64,000 nucleotides of DNA from Streptomyces rishiriensis (GCF_030815485.1 NZ_JAUSWV010000001.1:415048-479047), one strand, 5' to 3'; shown: positions 9,451-18,096, counted from the first letter of the stretch. Made by a program: numbers and translations. Notes: generated from the letters alone by a model not told the origin.

Positions 9451-10254
9451 ATGGCTCGCACAGCTCGTAGGTCGAAGGACCCGACAAAACCGCTGCTCAG
9501 ACCCCCTGTGAGGGTTGGTCATCTCGATACGGCAGCGGTCGTCGGGCAGTTGCGCCAGTTGCATGAGGAGGCCGAGGACGAGGACATCGGTCGCATGCCG
9601 GCCGACGACGAACTGTTCGGTGCCCTTCTCTACCTTGAGGCTCACGCCGGCGCCCTGAAGAGCGTGGCCGCACGGCGTGCATCCGCACTCGACCGCACCC
9701 GGCTGTGGGAGTACCTGCGCCAGCAGGCGGATGTCCACCAGTCCCGAGCCGTTGACGATGCGCGGGCCGCAGGGGCGGAGTGGGCGGAACTTGCGTCCGC
9801 GCTTGCGGTCAACGCGCCGAGCGCTGCCTACAACAAGGCGCTGAGACTGCGTGCTGCTGCCCTGACCAATCCCGCAGACCCGGACCTGCCGGTACGCCGT
9901 ACTCCTGAGGCGGTTCTGCTTGCCGAGCGACAGGCTGCGGCTCAAGCCGCGGCGGAACGCCGTGCGGAAGAGGAAGCCTCACGCCGGCATGCCTTGATGG
10001 CTCCTGTCGCGCATAGGCTCCTTGAGCACCGGGTCGTTCTGGATGACGACGATGACGTGACGTTCTGGCTGGACCAGATCGAGGCGGTACTCCCCCACTG
10101 CGAGACGCCCACCCAGTTCGTCAGCCTCGGTATCTACGTGGAGGCCGTGGTGCGTGAGCTGAGTAAGGCAGACCGCACGGCCCGGACGGCTGAGAAGGGT
10201 GAGGGTGCGCTTGCGGCGGTGGCAGCTGCCGCAGCACTGGTAGCCGGCGGCTGA
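9451..10254 (+). CDS. hypothetical alpha-helical plasmid protein
   Basis: 267 residues from ATG 9451. A basic N-terminus (MARTARRSKD) is followed by mostly alanine-rich amphipathic helix with heptad-like charge (LAERQAAAQAAAERRAEEEA), an acidic DDDDD stretch near residue 200 and an Ala/Val tail. Residues about 100-130 (DARAAGAEWAELASALAV, then SAAYNKALRLR) could form an HTH. It has no recognised family. It ends 18 bases before the longest palindrome of the region, so transcription probably stops there, and it may belong to plasmid maintenance. Confidence 0.7.
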   Translation: MARTARRSKDPTKPLLRPPVRVGHLDTAAVVGQLRQLHEEAEDEDIGRMPADDELFGALLYLEAHAGALKSVAARRASALDRTRLWEYLRQQADVHQSRAVDDARAAGAEWAELASALAVNAPSAAYNKALRLRAAALTNPADPDLPVRRTPEAVLLAERQAAAQAAAERRAEEEASRRHALMAPVAHRLLEHRVVLDDDDDVTFWLDQIEAVLPHCETPTQFVSLGIYVEAVVRELSKADRTARTAEKGEGALAAVAAAAALVAGG

Positions 10255-10272
10255 CGTCTCACTGTGTCGAGG

Positions 10273-10309
10273 CAGCTGAAAGTGATTACGTCGTAATCAC
10301 TTTCAGCTG
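10273..10309. promoter_or_regulatory. parS-like palindrome 5 within a 37-bp perfect palindrome
   Basis: The core 10282-10300 (GTGATTACGTCGTAATCAC) is flanked symmetrically by CAGCTGAAA and TTTCAGCTG, making a perfect 18-1-18 dyad. It sits just after the stop codon at 10254, so it may double as a terminator hairpin. Confidence 0.8.
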
Positions 10310-10958
10310 TAGGACCTACCCTTCCGCTCCCCCAATGCGCGGCTACCGGCGCGGGTGAGGCCCGTGGCGATCGGGGTAGCAAGGACCCATTCCGCTGCGA
10401 TGAGTGAGGACGCTGGCCCGGGCCAGCCGCTGGACAACGGAGGCAGGCTCGGGGGGAGTGCTGTCTCAGGTCGACGTCTGCCCCGTGGGGAAGGCGTCCC
10501 AGAGCGCCTGCTCTTGAGCGGAGAGCCCGGTGCCAGTCAGGTGTGTGCGCCCCCGGTTTGTCGCCTCATCGGTCTGCTCTGTTCGGAGATGCGTGGCCGA
10601 GTGCGCAGGGTTCCGCGCGTCGTTTAAGCGGCGCTCAGACCTGGCACCGTCACCGAAGATTGGAGGGTGCTGCTGATTCCGAGCGCAGTTCCTGCCGCGG
10701 CCCTGGGCGCTGCGGCACGAGGGGCCAGGAGTGAGCCAGGGGTGCGAGGCCCGCCGACCTCGATGAGGAGGAGCCGGCGGCGAGTGGGCGAGGAGCCGCC
10801 AGGTGATTACGCCGTAATCACCCCGAGGGCAGCAGTGCGTCAAGTTGACGCACGTGGACGCGGTGTGTGATCTGCTTGTGTCCACAGCCGGAACATGGTT
10901 CTAGCCCTGCCGCCTGGCCGCGGAAATCCCATGGCTCTCGGCTGTCGAATCAGCCAAG
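10310..10958. other. non-coding stretch with part of the dispersed module
   Basis: No gene supported. 10700-10822 resembles the right half of the module at 11437 and 13312 (GAGCCAGGGGTGCGAGGCCC, GAGGAGCCGCCAG, then the palindrome). Confidence 0.55.
10803..10821. promoter_or_regulatory. parS-like palindrome 6
   Basis: Perfect GTGATTACGCCGTAATCAC; the dyad extends one base each side. Confidence 0.75.
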
Positions 10959-11392
10959 GTGCAAGGAGTGAGCGCTGAAGAGAGTCCCGTAGAACACGGG
11001 AACCGGTGGATGCTGAACCTTCGCGGCATGAGCGTTACCAAGATCAGCGTGGACTTCCGGCTCGTGCTGGCCCTCGACTCGGACTGGGAAGTCGCACTGG
11101 AAGCATCCGTCAACCTCTCGCTCGGGACCGCCCACGCCAACCCGTCCGTGATCCTGAAACCGGAATCGCAGGACGTTGCAGCGGCCCTGACTCTGTTCGG
11201 AGCGAAGGTCCTGTCGGCGGTCGCGTTCAAGTCCGGCACCCCGCGTCTCGCTTTCGACACCGGCCACCACCTGACCTGTTCATCCGATATGCGCTTCGAT
11301 GCGTGGCAGGTCACGGGCCCAACAGGGTGGCGCCATTGCTGCCTGGAGGCGACCTCGCCGTCTGGTCCGGCTCAGGAACGAGCGAGGCCTAG
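10959..11392 (+). pseudogene. DUF6188-like protein, frameshifted near its C-terminus
   Basis: The frame from GTG 10959 reads NRWMLNLRGMSVTKISVDFR, LVLALDSDWEVALEASVNL, VILKPESQDVAAALTLFGAK, LAFDTGHHLTCSSD, FDAWQVTGP, matching the small beta-rich DUF6188 family. The expected end, LPGGDLAVW, lies in the next frame (near 11340-11370), so one indel removes the normal C-terminus. ATG 11010 is a later in-frame start. Function of the family is unknown. Confidence 0.6.
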
Positions 11393-11436
11393 CCGCGGCA
11401 CGCGATGCGGCAAGCACAAGACTTGCGGTCTGTTTC

Positions 11437-11635
11437 AACGAACCGAGTCCACGCGTCTCGCCCAATCCCGCCCACGAAGGTCAGCCGCATGCAGACGACC
11501 AATTTCGATGAGACAGGACACCGAGAGGGCCAGCGGCGAGCCAGGGGTGCGAGGCCCGTCGGCCTGATTGAGGAGCCCGCGGCCAGTGGGTGAGGAGCCG
11601 CGAAGTGATTACGCCGTAATCACCTGCGGGCGGGG
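11437..11635 (+). repeat. dispersed repeat module, copy A
   Basis: Diverged direct copy of 13312-13510: TTTCAACGAACC at the left, CCCAATC in the middle, CAGACGACCAATTTCG and GAGACAGGACA, then GGCCAGCGGCGAGCCAGGGG, and the 19-bp palindrome with CTGCGGG at the right end. Confidence 0.75.
11605..11623. promoter_or_regulatory. parS-like palindrome 7
   Basis: Perfect GTGATTACGCCGTAATCAC at the end of repeat copy A. Confidence 0.75.
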
Positions 11636-11651
11636 GAGTGGTGACGGGGGA

Positions 11652-11670
11652 GTGATTGCGCCGCAATCAC
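11652..11670. promoter_or_regulatory. parS-like palindrome 8, symmetric variant
   Basis: GTGATTGCGCCGCAATCAC: the two changes are compensating, so the dyad is kept although the sequence differs. It lies 28 bases after copy 7. Confidence 0.7.
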
Positions 11671-11908
11671 CTCGAGCGTAGTTCGTGCCGCGGCACTGGG
11701 CGCTGCGGCACGTTGGGGCCAGCGGCTGTCCACGGACAGTGGGACATCCAGGTGAGCGGACAGTTCAGGTCCTTGCTGGCGGACAGTTGATCTCCCTGTC
11801 CGGTATGACTATTCGATCCCTGATCGGCGGGTCGTGCGGCCTCTGGAAGGCCACGCTCGTGGAGTCTGTGTCAGCGCCGATGCCAGTGGTGGCTGGGATG
11901 CTGGCGGC

Positions 11909-12307
11909 ATGATCCCTTGGAACCTGCTCGATCTCGGCAAGGCCCTGCGCGCCGGTTGGGCTGCCGACACCTGTTCGCCCGACGATCAAGCCGACTGGCA
12001 GCCAGGTAACCCGGCCTGGGGGCACTGTGACATCACGGCCTTGATCGTCCACGACGTCTTCGGCGGTGATCTCATGGTCGGCGAGGTGCACCTTGACGGG
12101 ACCCAGCACGGCTTCCACTGGTGGAACCGGCTGGCCAGCGGGGTGGAACTCGACCTGACGCGCGAGCAGTTCCAGCGGGGCCAGACCGTCACCGCTGCCC
12201 GTGTCGTCGAGCGCCCGCCGGGCCCTCTGCCCCGTCGCTGGGAGGAGTACCTCCTGCTGCGTGAGCGCGTCATCAAGCACCTCGGTCATCTTCCGGAGCC
12301 CGTCTGA
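11909..12307 (+). CDS. YunG-like conserved hypothetical protein
   Basis: 132 residues from ATG 11909. Its pattern LGKALRAGWAADTCSPDDQA, NPAWGHCDITALIVHDVFGG, GEVHLDGTQHGFHWWNRL, GVELDLTREQF matches the YunG family, with conserved Cys (TCSP), GHC and HWWN positions suggesting an NlpC/P60- or transglutaminase-like fold. The activity is unknown. The gene looks intact although it lies among repeats and broken genes. Confidence 0.7.
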   Translation: MIPWNLLDLGKALRAGWAADTCSPDDQADWQPGNPAWGHCDITALIVHDVFGGDLMVGEVHLDGTQHGFHWWNRLASGVELDLTREQFQRGQTVTAARVVERPPGPLPRRWEEYLLLRERVIKHLGHLPEPV

Positions 12308-12318
12308 GGAGGCCGGGA

Positions 12319-13207
12319 TCAGCCGGGCTGGTTCAGCGGGACGACGCCCTGTCCGCTGGTGGCCTGGATCAGCCGCAGTGAGGAGCCCTCGGTCAGGACG
12401 ATGTGAGCGTGGTGCAGGAGCCGGTCGACGGCGGCGGTGGCCAGCGTCTTCGGCATGATCGAATCGAATCCTGACGGGTGGAGGTTCGAGGTCACGACCA
12501 CGGACCGGCGTTCGTACATCGATCACACGGTAGAACGCCTCGGCGGCGGCCTGCCCGGACGGCAGCATGCCGATTGTCGTCGACGACGATGAGGTCGCAT
12601 CGGGTGATCTTCGCGACGCCCCTGGAGACGGTGTTGTCCACGGTCGCCCGCCCCAGGTGGGCGGTGAGCGATTTCAAGGTAAACCAGGCGACCTTCATGC
12701 CCTGGTCGATCGCCTTGTTCGCCAGTGCCTCCGCCAGGTGGTTCTTGCCCGTGCCGCTGGGCCCGGCGACAGCCAAGTTCTCCGCCCTGGTGACCCATTC
12801 CAGCGTCATGAGCGCATGCTGGGTCGGGACGGGGATGGAGGATTCGGTCTCCTTCCAGGACTCGAAGGTCTTGCCGAAGGCAGCTGGGCGAGGCTGCGGT
12901 GGTTGCGGCGAGTCGCTTCGTCCCGGCCCCTATTTTCTGTCCCCAGGAGAATCCGCACGACCTCGGCCGGGTCCCAGCGTTGTGATCTCGCGGTCGCGAG
13001 ACCCTCGGGAGCGGCTTTGCGCAGGTAGGGAAATCGCATCCGCGTGAGCACGGCTTCCAGCTCAGGTGGGATCGGCGGGGCGGCCGGCGGTGGAGGAACC
13101 GGTGCCGGGGCCCGCGCGGGAACGACTTCGGTCACTTCATCCGTGCAGGGCTGAGAGCCACAGCGGTACGCCCGCACCGAGTCACACACGTTGGCGAGCC
13201 AGGACAC
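12319..13207 (-). pseudogene. istB: IS21-family helper ATPase IstB, multiply frameshifted
   Basis: Three frames make one IstB: ELEAVLTRMRFPYLRKAAPE at the N-terminus; then EWVTRAENLAVAGPSGTGKN with HLAEALANKA (Walker A, with Asn in place of the usual Thr) and CDLIVVDD (Walker B); then YERRSVVVTSNLHPSGFDS and the usual C-terminus. Frame changes occur near 12880 and 12580. No istA or IS21 ends are seen, so it is a dead remnant. Confidence 0.8.
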
Positions 13208-13311
13208 CTGAGACCGCCAGCGAATTGGACCAGTTCACTTGAGACGGGGGCCAGTTCCTCGGAGACGGGACACCGGAGGCTGAGCCTGCTCCGGCCCGGA
13301 GACCTGCCGTC

Positions 13312-13510
13312 TGTCTCAACGAACCCTGTCGTTGTGTCTCACCCAATCCAGTCCACGCAGGTTAGCGATGCGCAGACGACCAACTTCGTTGAGACAGAAC
13401 ACGTGGGGGCCAGCGGCGAGCCATGGGTGCGAGGCCCGCTGGCCTGGTTGAGGAGTCTGCGGCGTGAGGGCGAGGAGCCGCCAGGTGATTACGCCGTAAT
13501 CACCTGCGGG
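13312..13510 (+). repeat. dispersed repeat module, copy B
   Basis: The best-formed copy: TGTCTCAACGAACC at 13312, its inverted partner TTCGTTGAGACAGA near 13386-13399, then GGCCAGCGGCGAGCC, GTGCGAGGCCCGC, GAGGAGCCGCCAG and the palindrome. It sits immediately upstream of the parA promoter region. Confidence 0.75.
13485..13503. promoter_or_regulatory. parS-like palindrome 9
   Basis: Perfect GTGATTACGCCGTAATCAC, 87 bases before the parA start codon, well placed for ParB to affect the par promoter. Confidence 0.8.
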
Positions 13511-13589
13511 CACAGCCGTCCGTGCATCAACTTGGTCTAGGTAACGTGTCGCTGAGGTAGATGATCTACGACGTTAGTATGGTGTCACC

Positions 13590-14855
13590 ATGAGTACCCC
13601 AGCCACCTCCAGCGACCGCGAGAAGGTCGTCTCCAAACTGCCGGCACGACTCCGGCAGAAGCTCAAGATCAGAGCCGCGCAGCTCGGCGTCGAAATCCAA
13701 AGCGCCGTCGAACAGGGCATCAAAGACTGGTGCACCCTGGCCTCGACGCCCACGACCGTCGACACCGCAGGCGCGGACTCCTTCTCCACCTGGATTCCGG
13801 CCGCCCAATGGAAAGAGTTCCGCGAGAGCGCCGGAGACCGGGGCGTCTCCCTCATCCAGGGCCTGGCTCAGGCCGTCCAACTCTGGCTCGACACCAACCC
13901 CGCCCCCGGCGTCCGACGTCCCGCCATCACCCGCCGCATCGTGGTCTGCAACCAGAAAGGCGGCGTCGGCAAGACCGCCATCACGGCCGGACTCGGCGAA
14001 GCACTTGCCGAAGACGCCGACTCCCTGCATCCCGTGCGGGTAGCCAAGGCCCTCACCAAGGCTCTGCGTGCCAGCGAGATGGAAGGCGGCGAGGCCGCTC
14101 TCGAAGACGGAGCCCTCGACATCGAGAATCTGCCCGGGCCCGGACAGCGCGTCCTGCTCGTCGACTTCGACCCGCAGTGCCACCTCACCAACCAACTTGG
14201 CGCAAGCCCGCTGCCGCTCAACGGCGACAGCCTCACCAATCACATGGCTGGCGACCCCAAGGGCGACCTGCGCGACCTGATCGTCGCCGTCGACGACGAA
14301 AGCTTCGACGGCCGCCTCCACCTGCTGCCCGCGTGCAACGACGCCTTCCTCCTCGACGTGCGCCTGTCCGCCGTCCGCGCCCGCGAAGCCGCTCTCGAGC
14401 GGGCCCTCGCTCCGCTCGAGAGCGATTACGACGTAATCATCGTCGACTGCCCGCCAAGCCTCGGCCTCAGCATGGACGCCGCCGCCTACTACGGCCGCCG
14501 CCGTGACGCCGAGAATCCCGGACAGTCCGGAGCGCTCATCGTCGTTCAGGCCGAGGACAGTTCCGCCGACGCCTACGAGCTGCTCACCACCCAGATCGAA
14601 GACCTGCGCAACGACCTCCAGATCGACATCGACTACCTCGGCATCGTCGTCAACCTCTACGACTCCCGCCGTGGCTACATCGCGACGTCATCTCTCCAAG
14701 GATGGGTCGACATAAAGGATCCGAGGGTGGTCGGCCTCATCGGAGACCTCAAGGAACAGAAGGAGGCAGTCCGCGTGAAGAAGCCCCTGCTCTCTTACGC
14801 GCCCAAGTCGCAGCAGGCCGTCGGCATGCGCGCACTCGCCAGGGAGGTGCTGTGA
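13590..14855 (+). CDS. parA: ParA-type partition ATPase with N-terminal ribbon-helix-helix segments
   Basis: 421 residues from ATG 13590. The ATPase core has Walker A KGGVGKT at 123-129, VLLVDFDPQ (Walker A') near 188-196 and DYDVIIVDCPPS near 279-290. It drives plasmid segregation on the nucleoid with ParB. The first ~105 residues are unusual: two segments, SKLPARLRQKLKIRAAQLGV and STWIPAAQWKEFRESAGDRG, each followed by a helix ending in an aromatic residue, look like ribbon-helix-helix DNA-binding motifs, suggesting autoregulation. About 50 extra residues lie between Walker A and A'. The start overlaps the dyad ATGGTGTCACCAT at 13579-13591, and another dyad (GTAGATGATCTAC) is at 13557-13569; both are candidate operators. 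A parS-like site lies inside the gene. Confidence 0.92.
   Translation: MSTPATSSDREKVVSKLPARLRQKLKIRAAQLGVEIQSAVEQGIKDWCTLASTPTTVDTAGADSFSTWIPAAQWKEFRESAGDRGVSLIQGLAQAVQLWLDTNPAPGVRRPAITRRIVVCNQKGGVGKTAITAGLGEALAEDADSLHPVRVAKALTKALRASEMEGGEAALEDGALDIENLPGPGQRVLLVDFDPQCHLTNQLGASPLPLNGDSLTNHMAGDPKGDLRDLIVAVDDESFDGRLHLLPACNDAFLLDVRLSAVRAREAALERALAPLESDYDVIIVDCPPSLGLSMDAAAYYGRRRDAENPGQSGALIVVQAEDSSADAYELLTTQIEDLRNDLQIDIDYLGIVVNLYDSRRGYIATSSLQGWVDIKDPRVVGLIGDLKEQKEAVRVKKPLLSYAPKSQQAVGMRALAREVL
14422..14440. promoter_or_regulatory. parS-like palindrome 10, inside parA
   Basis: GCGATTACGACGTAATCAT. It encodes the conserved SDYDVII of ParA, so the protein motif partly explains it, but the GTA Val codon and GAT Asp codon are rare choices in this gene and restore the palindrome. 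Confidence 0.55.
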
Positions 14856-16090
14856 GCAAGGCCGACCAGCTGGGCAGCGGCAGGTTCGGCGGAACCGTGC
14901 GCAACGTCAGCGCACGCCGCCAAGCCGTCGCCGCCGCCACAGGGGTCCCCACCGACGGAGTCGCCCCGCCAACCGAACTCCCCGTCCACCGCATCAGCCC
15001 GAACCCCGACAACCCCCGATCCAGCCTCGGTGACCTCACCGACCTGGCCGGCAGCCTCAAGACCCACGGCCAGAAGCAGGCCATCACGGTCATGAACCGG
15101 GACGCCTACATCAAGGCCAACCCGGACCGCGCAGCCGACCTCGAGCACGACATCACGCACGTGGTCATCGACGGCAGCAGCCGGCTTGCGGCCGCCCGCG
15201 AAGCGGGGCTTGCCACCCTCAAGGTCATGGTCAGTGACGAGCAAGGCGGCACCTCCGAAGAGCTCTTGGAGTCTGCCCTCGTCGCCAACATCCATCGCCA
15301 AGACCTCGAAGAACTCGACGAAGCGCGCGCTCTCCAGAGGCTCCTGGCCATCCACGGCAGTCAGCGCGCTCTCGCCAAACGCCTGCACCGCTCGCAGGGT
15401 TGGGTGTCTCAGCGCGTTGCCCTTCTCAACCTCACCCCCGAACTGCAGTCCAGGATCGGGCAGGAGCCTATCGACCTGCTGCGCGCCGTCGGCAACAAGC
15501 CCGCCGAGCAGCAGGAGGCTGCCCTGGCAGAGTTGAAGGCAGAACGGTCGCGCAAACAGCTCCGGGCAGCCGTCTCCCAGCCGGTACAGCGGGAGGCAGT
15601 TGAAGCGGCAGAGACAAACGAGAAGACCGAAGGCACGCCTGAGGGTGGCGCAGGCGATTACGGCGTAATCATTGACCGTGCAGGTGACAATTCCCCGGCA
15701 GCACCGGCAGCACCGGCAGCACCGGCAGCACCGGCAGCACCGGAAACATCCGCAGCACCGGCCGAAGCGGTCGCAGTGGAGCAGAGGGACGACGAGCCCG
15801 AATCGGAGCCGGAGCCGGAGCTGGAGCTGGAGCCCGAGCCGGACCAAGGTGTACCGGAACCGCGCAGCGCTCGAGCGGAACCGGCCACGAAGGCAGTAGA
15901 GAAGGAGGGCAGCCAGCCCCGCGCGTTGCCCTACGACGATCCGTGGTTCATCGCCATGCACCTCGAGCGGAAGATGGAGAAGCCTGCGTTCTTCGAATTG
16001 CTGCGCCATCTTGCCAAGGTCGGCCAGGAGCGCGACCCCGCGAAGTTCGCTGAGGTCATGGGGCAGTTGACCGTTGAGCGGACGAGCTGA
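14852..16090 (+). CDS. parB: ParB/KorB-type centromere-binding protein
   Basis: 412 residues from GTG 14852, which overlaps the parA stop by 4 bases (GTGA) and has AGGGAGG just upstream, so translation is coupled. ParB N-terminal nuclease-fold region: ELPVHRISPNPDNPRSSLGD, THGQKQAITVM, HVVIDGSSRLAAAREAG and SALVANIHRQDLEELDEARA; then an HTH GSQRALAKRLHRSQGWVSQR. A long low-complexity linker follows (APA repeats, then a Glu/Pro-rich stretch), and a helical C-terminus (DDPWFIAMHLERKMEKPAFF) probably dimerises. I infer that it binds the GTGATTACGNCGTAATCAC sites, one of which lies in its own linker coding region. Confidence 0.92.
   Translation: MSKADQLGSGRFGGTVRNVSARRQAVAAATGVPTDGVAPPTELPVHRISPNPDNPRSSLGDLTDLAGSLKTHGQKQAITVMNRDAYIKANPDRAADLEHDITHVVIDGSSRLAAAREAGLATLKVMVSDEQGGTSEELLESALVANIHRQDLEELDEARALQRLLAIHGSQRALAKRLHRSQGWVSQRVALLNLTPELQSRIGQEPIDLLRAVGNKPAEQQEAALAELKAERSRKQLRAAVSQPVQREAVEAAETNEKTEGTPEGGAGDYGVIIDRAGDNSPAAPAAPAAPAAPAAPETSAAPAEAVAVEQRDDEPESEPEPELELEPEPDQGVPEPRSARAEPATKAVEKEGSQPRALPYDDPWFIAMHLERKMEKPAFFELLRHLAKVGQERDPAKFAEVMGQLTVERTS
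15654..15672. promoter_or_regulatory. parS-like palindrome 11, inside parB
   Basis: GCGATTACGGCGTAATCAT in the segment encoding the variable linker (GDYGVII). Nothing in the protein family demands this peptide, so the DNA site itself is likely what is conserved. Confidence 0.7.
15697..15741 (+). repeat. five tandem 9-bp units in parB
   Basis: Five exact copies of GGCAGCACC encode the APAAPA linker of ParB. Such runs change length easily without frameshift. Confidence 0.9.
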
Positions 16091-16099
16091 GCCGCCGCA

Positions 16100-16132
16100 G
16101 GCGCCTCCTCTGAATTGGTGGTGGGAGGCGCC
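16100..16132. terminator. hairpin after parB
   Basis: GGCGCCTCC at 16100-16108 pairs with GGAGGCGCC at 16124-16132 across a 15-base loop, 10 bases after the parB stop. No T run, as usual for actinobacterial terminators. Confidence 0.7.
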
Positions 16133-16209
16133 AAAGGTGTCGCAGTGTCGCCGGGCACATGAAAGCCTGATCGTTGTTCAGGAAGTCCGATGCGGCAGGG
16201 GAGTAGTGC

Positions 16210-18096
16210 GTGGCTGACGGCGGCATACTTCAGCTGACCCGGACGCACCGCGTTCTCATCGGCGTGGTCGTGGCCGGCGCCGTGGTCATCGCCGGCATCG
16301 GCTTCGCCGGTTCGTACGCGGCCGTCCGGGAACTGGCCCTCGAGAAGGGCTTCGGGAACTTCTCGTACGTGTTCCCGATCGGCATCGACGCGGGTATCTG
16401 CGTCCTGCTGGCCCTGGATCTGCTGCTGACCTGGATCCGCATCCCCTTCCCGCTGCTGCGGCAGACGGCGTGGCTGCTGACGGCGGCGACGATCGCCTTC
16501 AACGGCGCGGCGGCCTGGCCGGACCCGCTGGGCACGGGGATGCACGCGGTGATCCCGATCCTGTTCGTGGTGTCCGTCGAGGCCGCCCGGCACGCGATCG
16601 GCCGGATCGCGGACATCACGGCCGACAAGCACATGGAGGGCGTGCGGCTCACGCGCTGGCTGCTCTCCCCGCTGCCCACCTTCCTGCTCTGGCGGCGGAT
16701 GAAGCTGTGGGAGCTGCGCTCCTACGAACAGGTGATCAAGCTGGAGCAGGAACGTCTCGTCTATCAGGCGAGGCTGCGTTCCCGCTTCGGTCGCGCCTGG
16801 CGCCGCAAGGCCCCGGTGGAGTCGCTGATGCCGCTGCGGCTGGCCCGTTACGGCGTTCCGCTGACGGAGACCGCCCCGGCGGGTCTGGCGGCAGCAGGCA
16901 TCGAAGGCCTGCCCATCATCGTCACCGTCGAGCGGGCTCCGGCTCCCACCTCCGGCCAGCCCGAAGGCCCCGAGCTTGAGGCCACGCCAGTTCATGAGTC
17001 TGAGGCGACCGAACCGGCGAGTCTTGAGCGGCTCCCGGCGCCGGCTCCAGCCGCCGTGCCAGCGCGGGCAGTTGATCGGGAGAGGCTAGCCGAGGCTGAC
17101 GCCGAGCGGTTCGCTGAGGCCTATCAGGCGTTTCTCACCCGGTTCCAGACCGAGCCGAGCGTTTCGCAGTGGGCCCTCTGGCTCCGGGATGCCTACGGCA
17201 TCACCACGGGTGCAGGTGGTCCACTCTCCGAGGCGCAGCTGCTGCCTCTCCTGCAAGTCTTGCAGAATCGCTATGCGGCGCCTGTCCCGGAGCCCGCTGC
17301 CTCCGAGGGTCCGCCGCCGGCGGATCACTCAGCGGATCAGTGGTACGACTACTTCTTCAGCGCCTGGCGTGCCCACGCGCAGGAGCATGGCGCGTACCCC
17401 GACGCCGATGCCCTCGCAGCGTTCGTCTACGACCGGGACGCCATCACCGGTGACGGCGGCCGTCCCATCAGCGGCGGCGATCTGGCTGACTTCGTCACGA
17501 GCTTTCAGGAGCGCCAGGTCCGCAGCAGCGGGCCAGCAGGCGAAGAGCGAGTTGCCGGTCCTGGCGCGCAGGCGGCTCAGGCTTCTTCCGTCCAGGAGGA
17601 GCCCCCACTGACTTCTGCCGCTGCGGGCGGCGCCCAGGCGGCGAAAGAGAAGCACGGTTCCCGGGTGAGCACCGTCATCGATGATGTGGTGCCAGGACCG
17701 GAAGCTGTAACGGGGGAGCGCATCGTGCTTACTACGGTCGACCGCTACTACGTGGCGTGGATGGAGTACCAGACCGAGCACGGCAGCGAGCCGACAGACG
17801 AGCAACTGTCCGACTACCTTGCCGCGAAGGGCCTGCGTGGCCGCAGTGGAAGGCCGGTGAGCCCGTCAACGCTGCGCCGCTACTTCCTGCCGTCCCGCGT
17901 CTACAACGTCTGGGCTCAGCACCGGATGCGCAATGAGGAGCCCGCCGCAGACGTCGTTGTAGAGCAGTGCGCAGCCCGCGGAATCACGGCCCAGTACGGC
18001 AAGCCCGTCACCGCCGACTACATCGTGGACAACGCCGAAGATTTCGAACGACGCTGGCAGGCGCTCGCCCACCACGACCCCGACACGCAGAAGTAG
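16210..18096 (+). CDS. DUF2637 membrane protein (plasmid-spread type)
   Basis: 628 residues from GTG 16210 with GGGGAG upstream. Residues ~1-165 are the DUF2637 domain with four membrane helices (LIGVVVAGAVVIAGIGFAGS, VFPIGIDAGICVLLALDLLL, then two more), as in Spd proteins that act in intramycelial plasmid spread. The cytoplasmic remainder holds about four related units of 55-65 residues, each starting with an aromatic helix and ending in a conserved pattern (FLTRFQTEPSVSQWALWLRD; WRAHAQEHGAYPDADALAAF; WMEYQTEHGSEPTDEQLSDY), which may be small winged-helix-like repeats. It follows parAB closely and probably belongs to plasmid transfer or maintenance; no TraB/FtsK-type translocase is visible in the window. 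Confidence 0.85.
   Translation: MADGGILQLTRTHRVLIGVVVAGAVVIAGIGFAGSYAAVRELALEKGFGNFSYVFPIGIDAGICVLLALDLLLTWIRIPFPLLRQTAWLLTAATIAFNGAAAWPDPLGTGMHAVIPILFVVSVEAARHAIGRIADITADKHMEGVRLTRWLLSPLPTFLLWRRMKLWELRSYEQVIKLEQERLVYQARLRSRFGRAWRRKAPVESLMPLRLARYGVPLTETAPAGLAAAGIEGLPIIVTVERAPAPTSGQPEGPELEATPVHESEATEPASLERLPAPAPAAVPARAVDRERLAEADAERFAEAYQAFLTRFQTEPSVSQWALWLRDAYGITTGAGGPLSEAQLLPLLQVLQNRYAAPVPEPAASEGPPPADHSADQWYDYFFSAWRAHAQEHGAYPDADALAAFVYDRDAITGDGGRPISGGDLADFVTSFQERQVRSSGPAGEERVAGPGAQAAQASSVQEEPPLTSAAAGGAQAAKEKHGSRVSTVIDDVVPGPEAVTGERIVLTTVDRYYVAWMEYQTEHGSEPTDEQLSDYLAAKGLRGRSGRPVSPSTLRRYFLPSRVYNVWAQHRMRNEEPAADVVVEQCAARGITAQYGKPVTADYIVDNAEDFERRWQALAHHDPDTQK

Noticed and set aside
11765..12568. Long minus-strand frame of 267 codons
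   Set aside because: It runs antisense to the YunG-like gene and IstB remnant; only its first 20 or so codons match IstB, the rest is Pro/Arg-rich shadow sequence.
15697..15741. Possible CRISPR-like tandem repeats
   Set aside because: Nine-base contiguous units without spacers, encoding the ParB linker.
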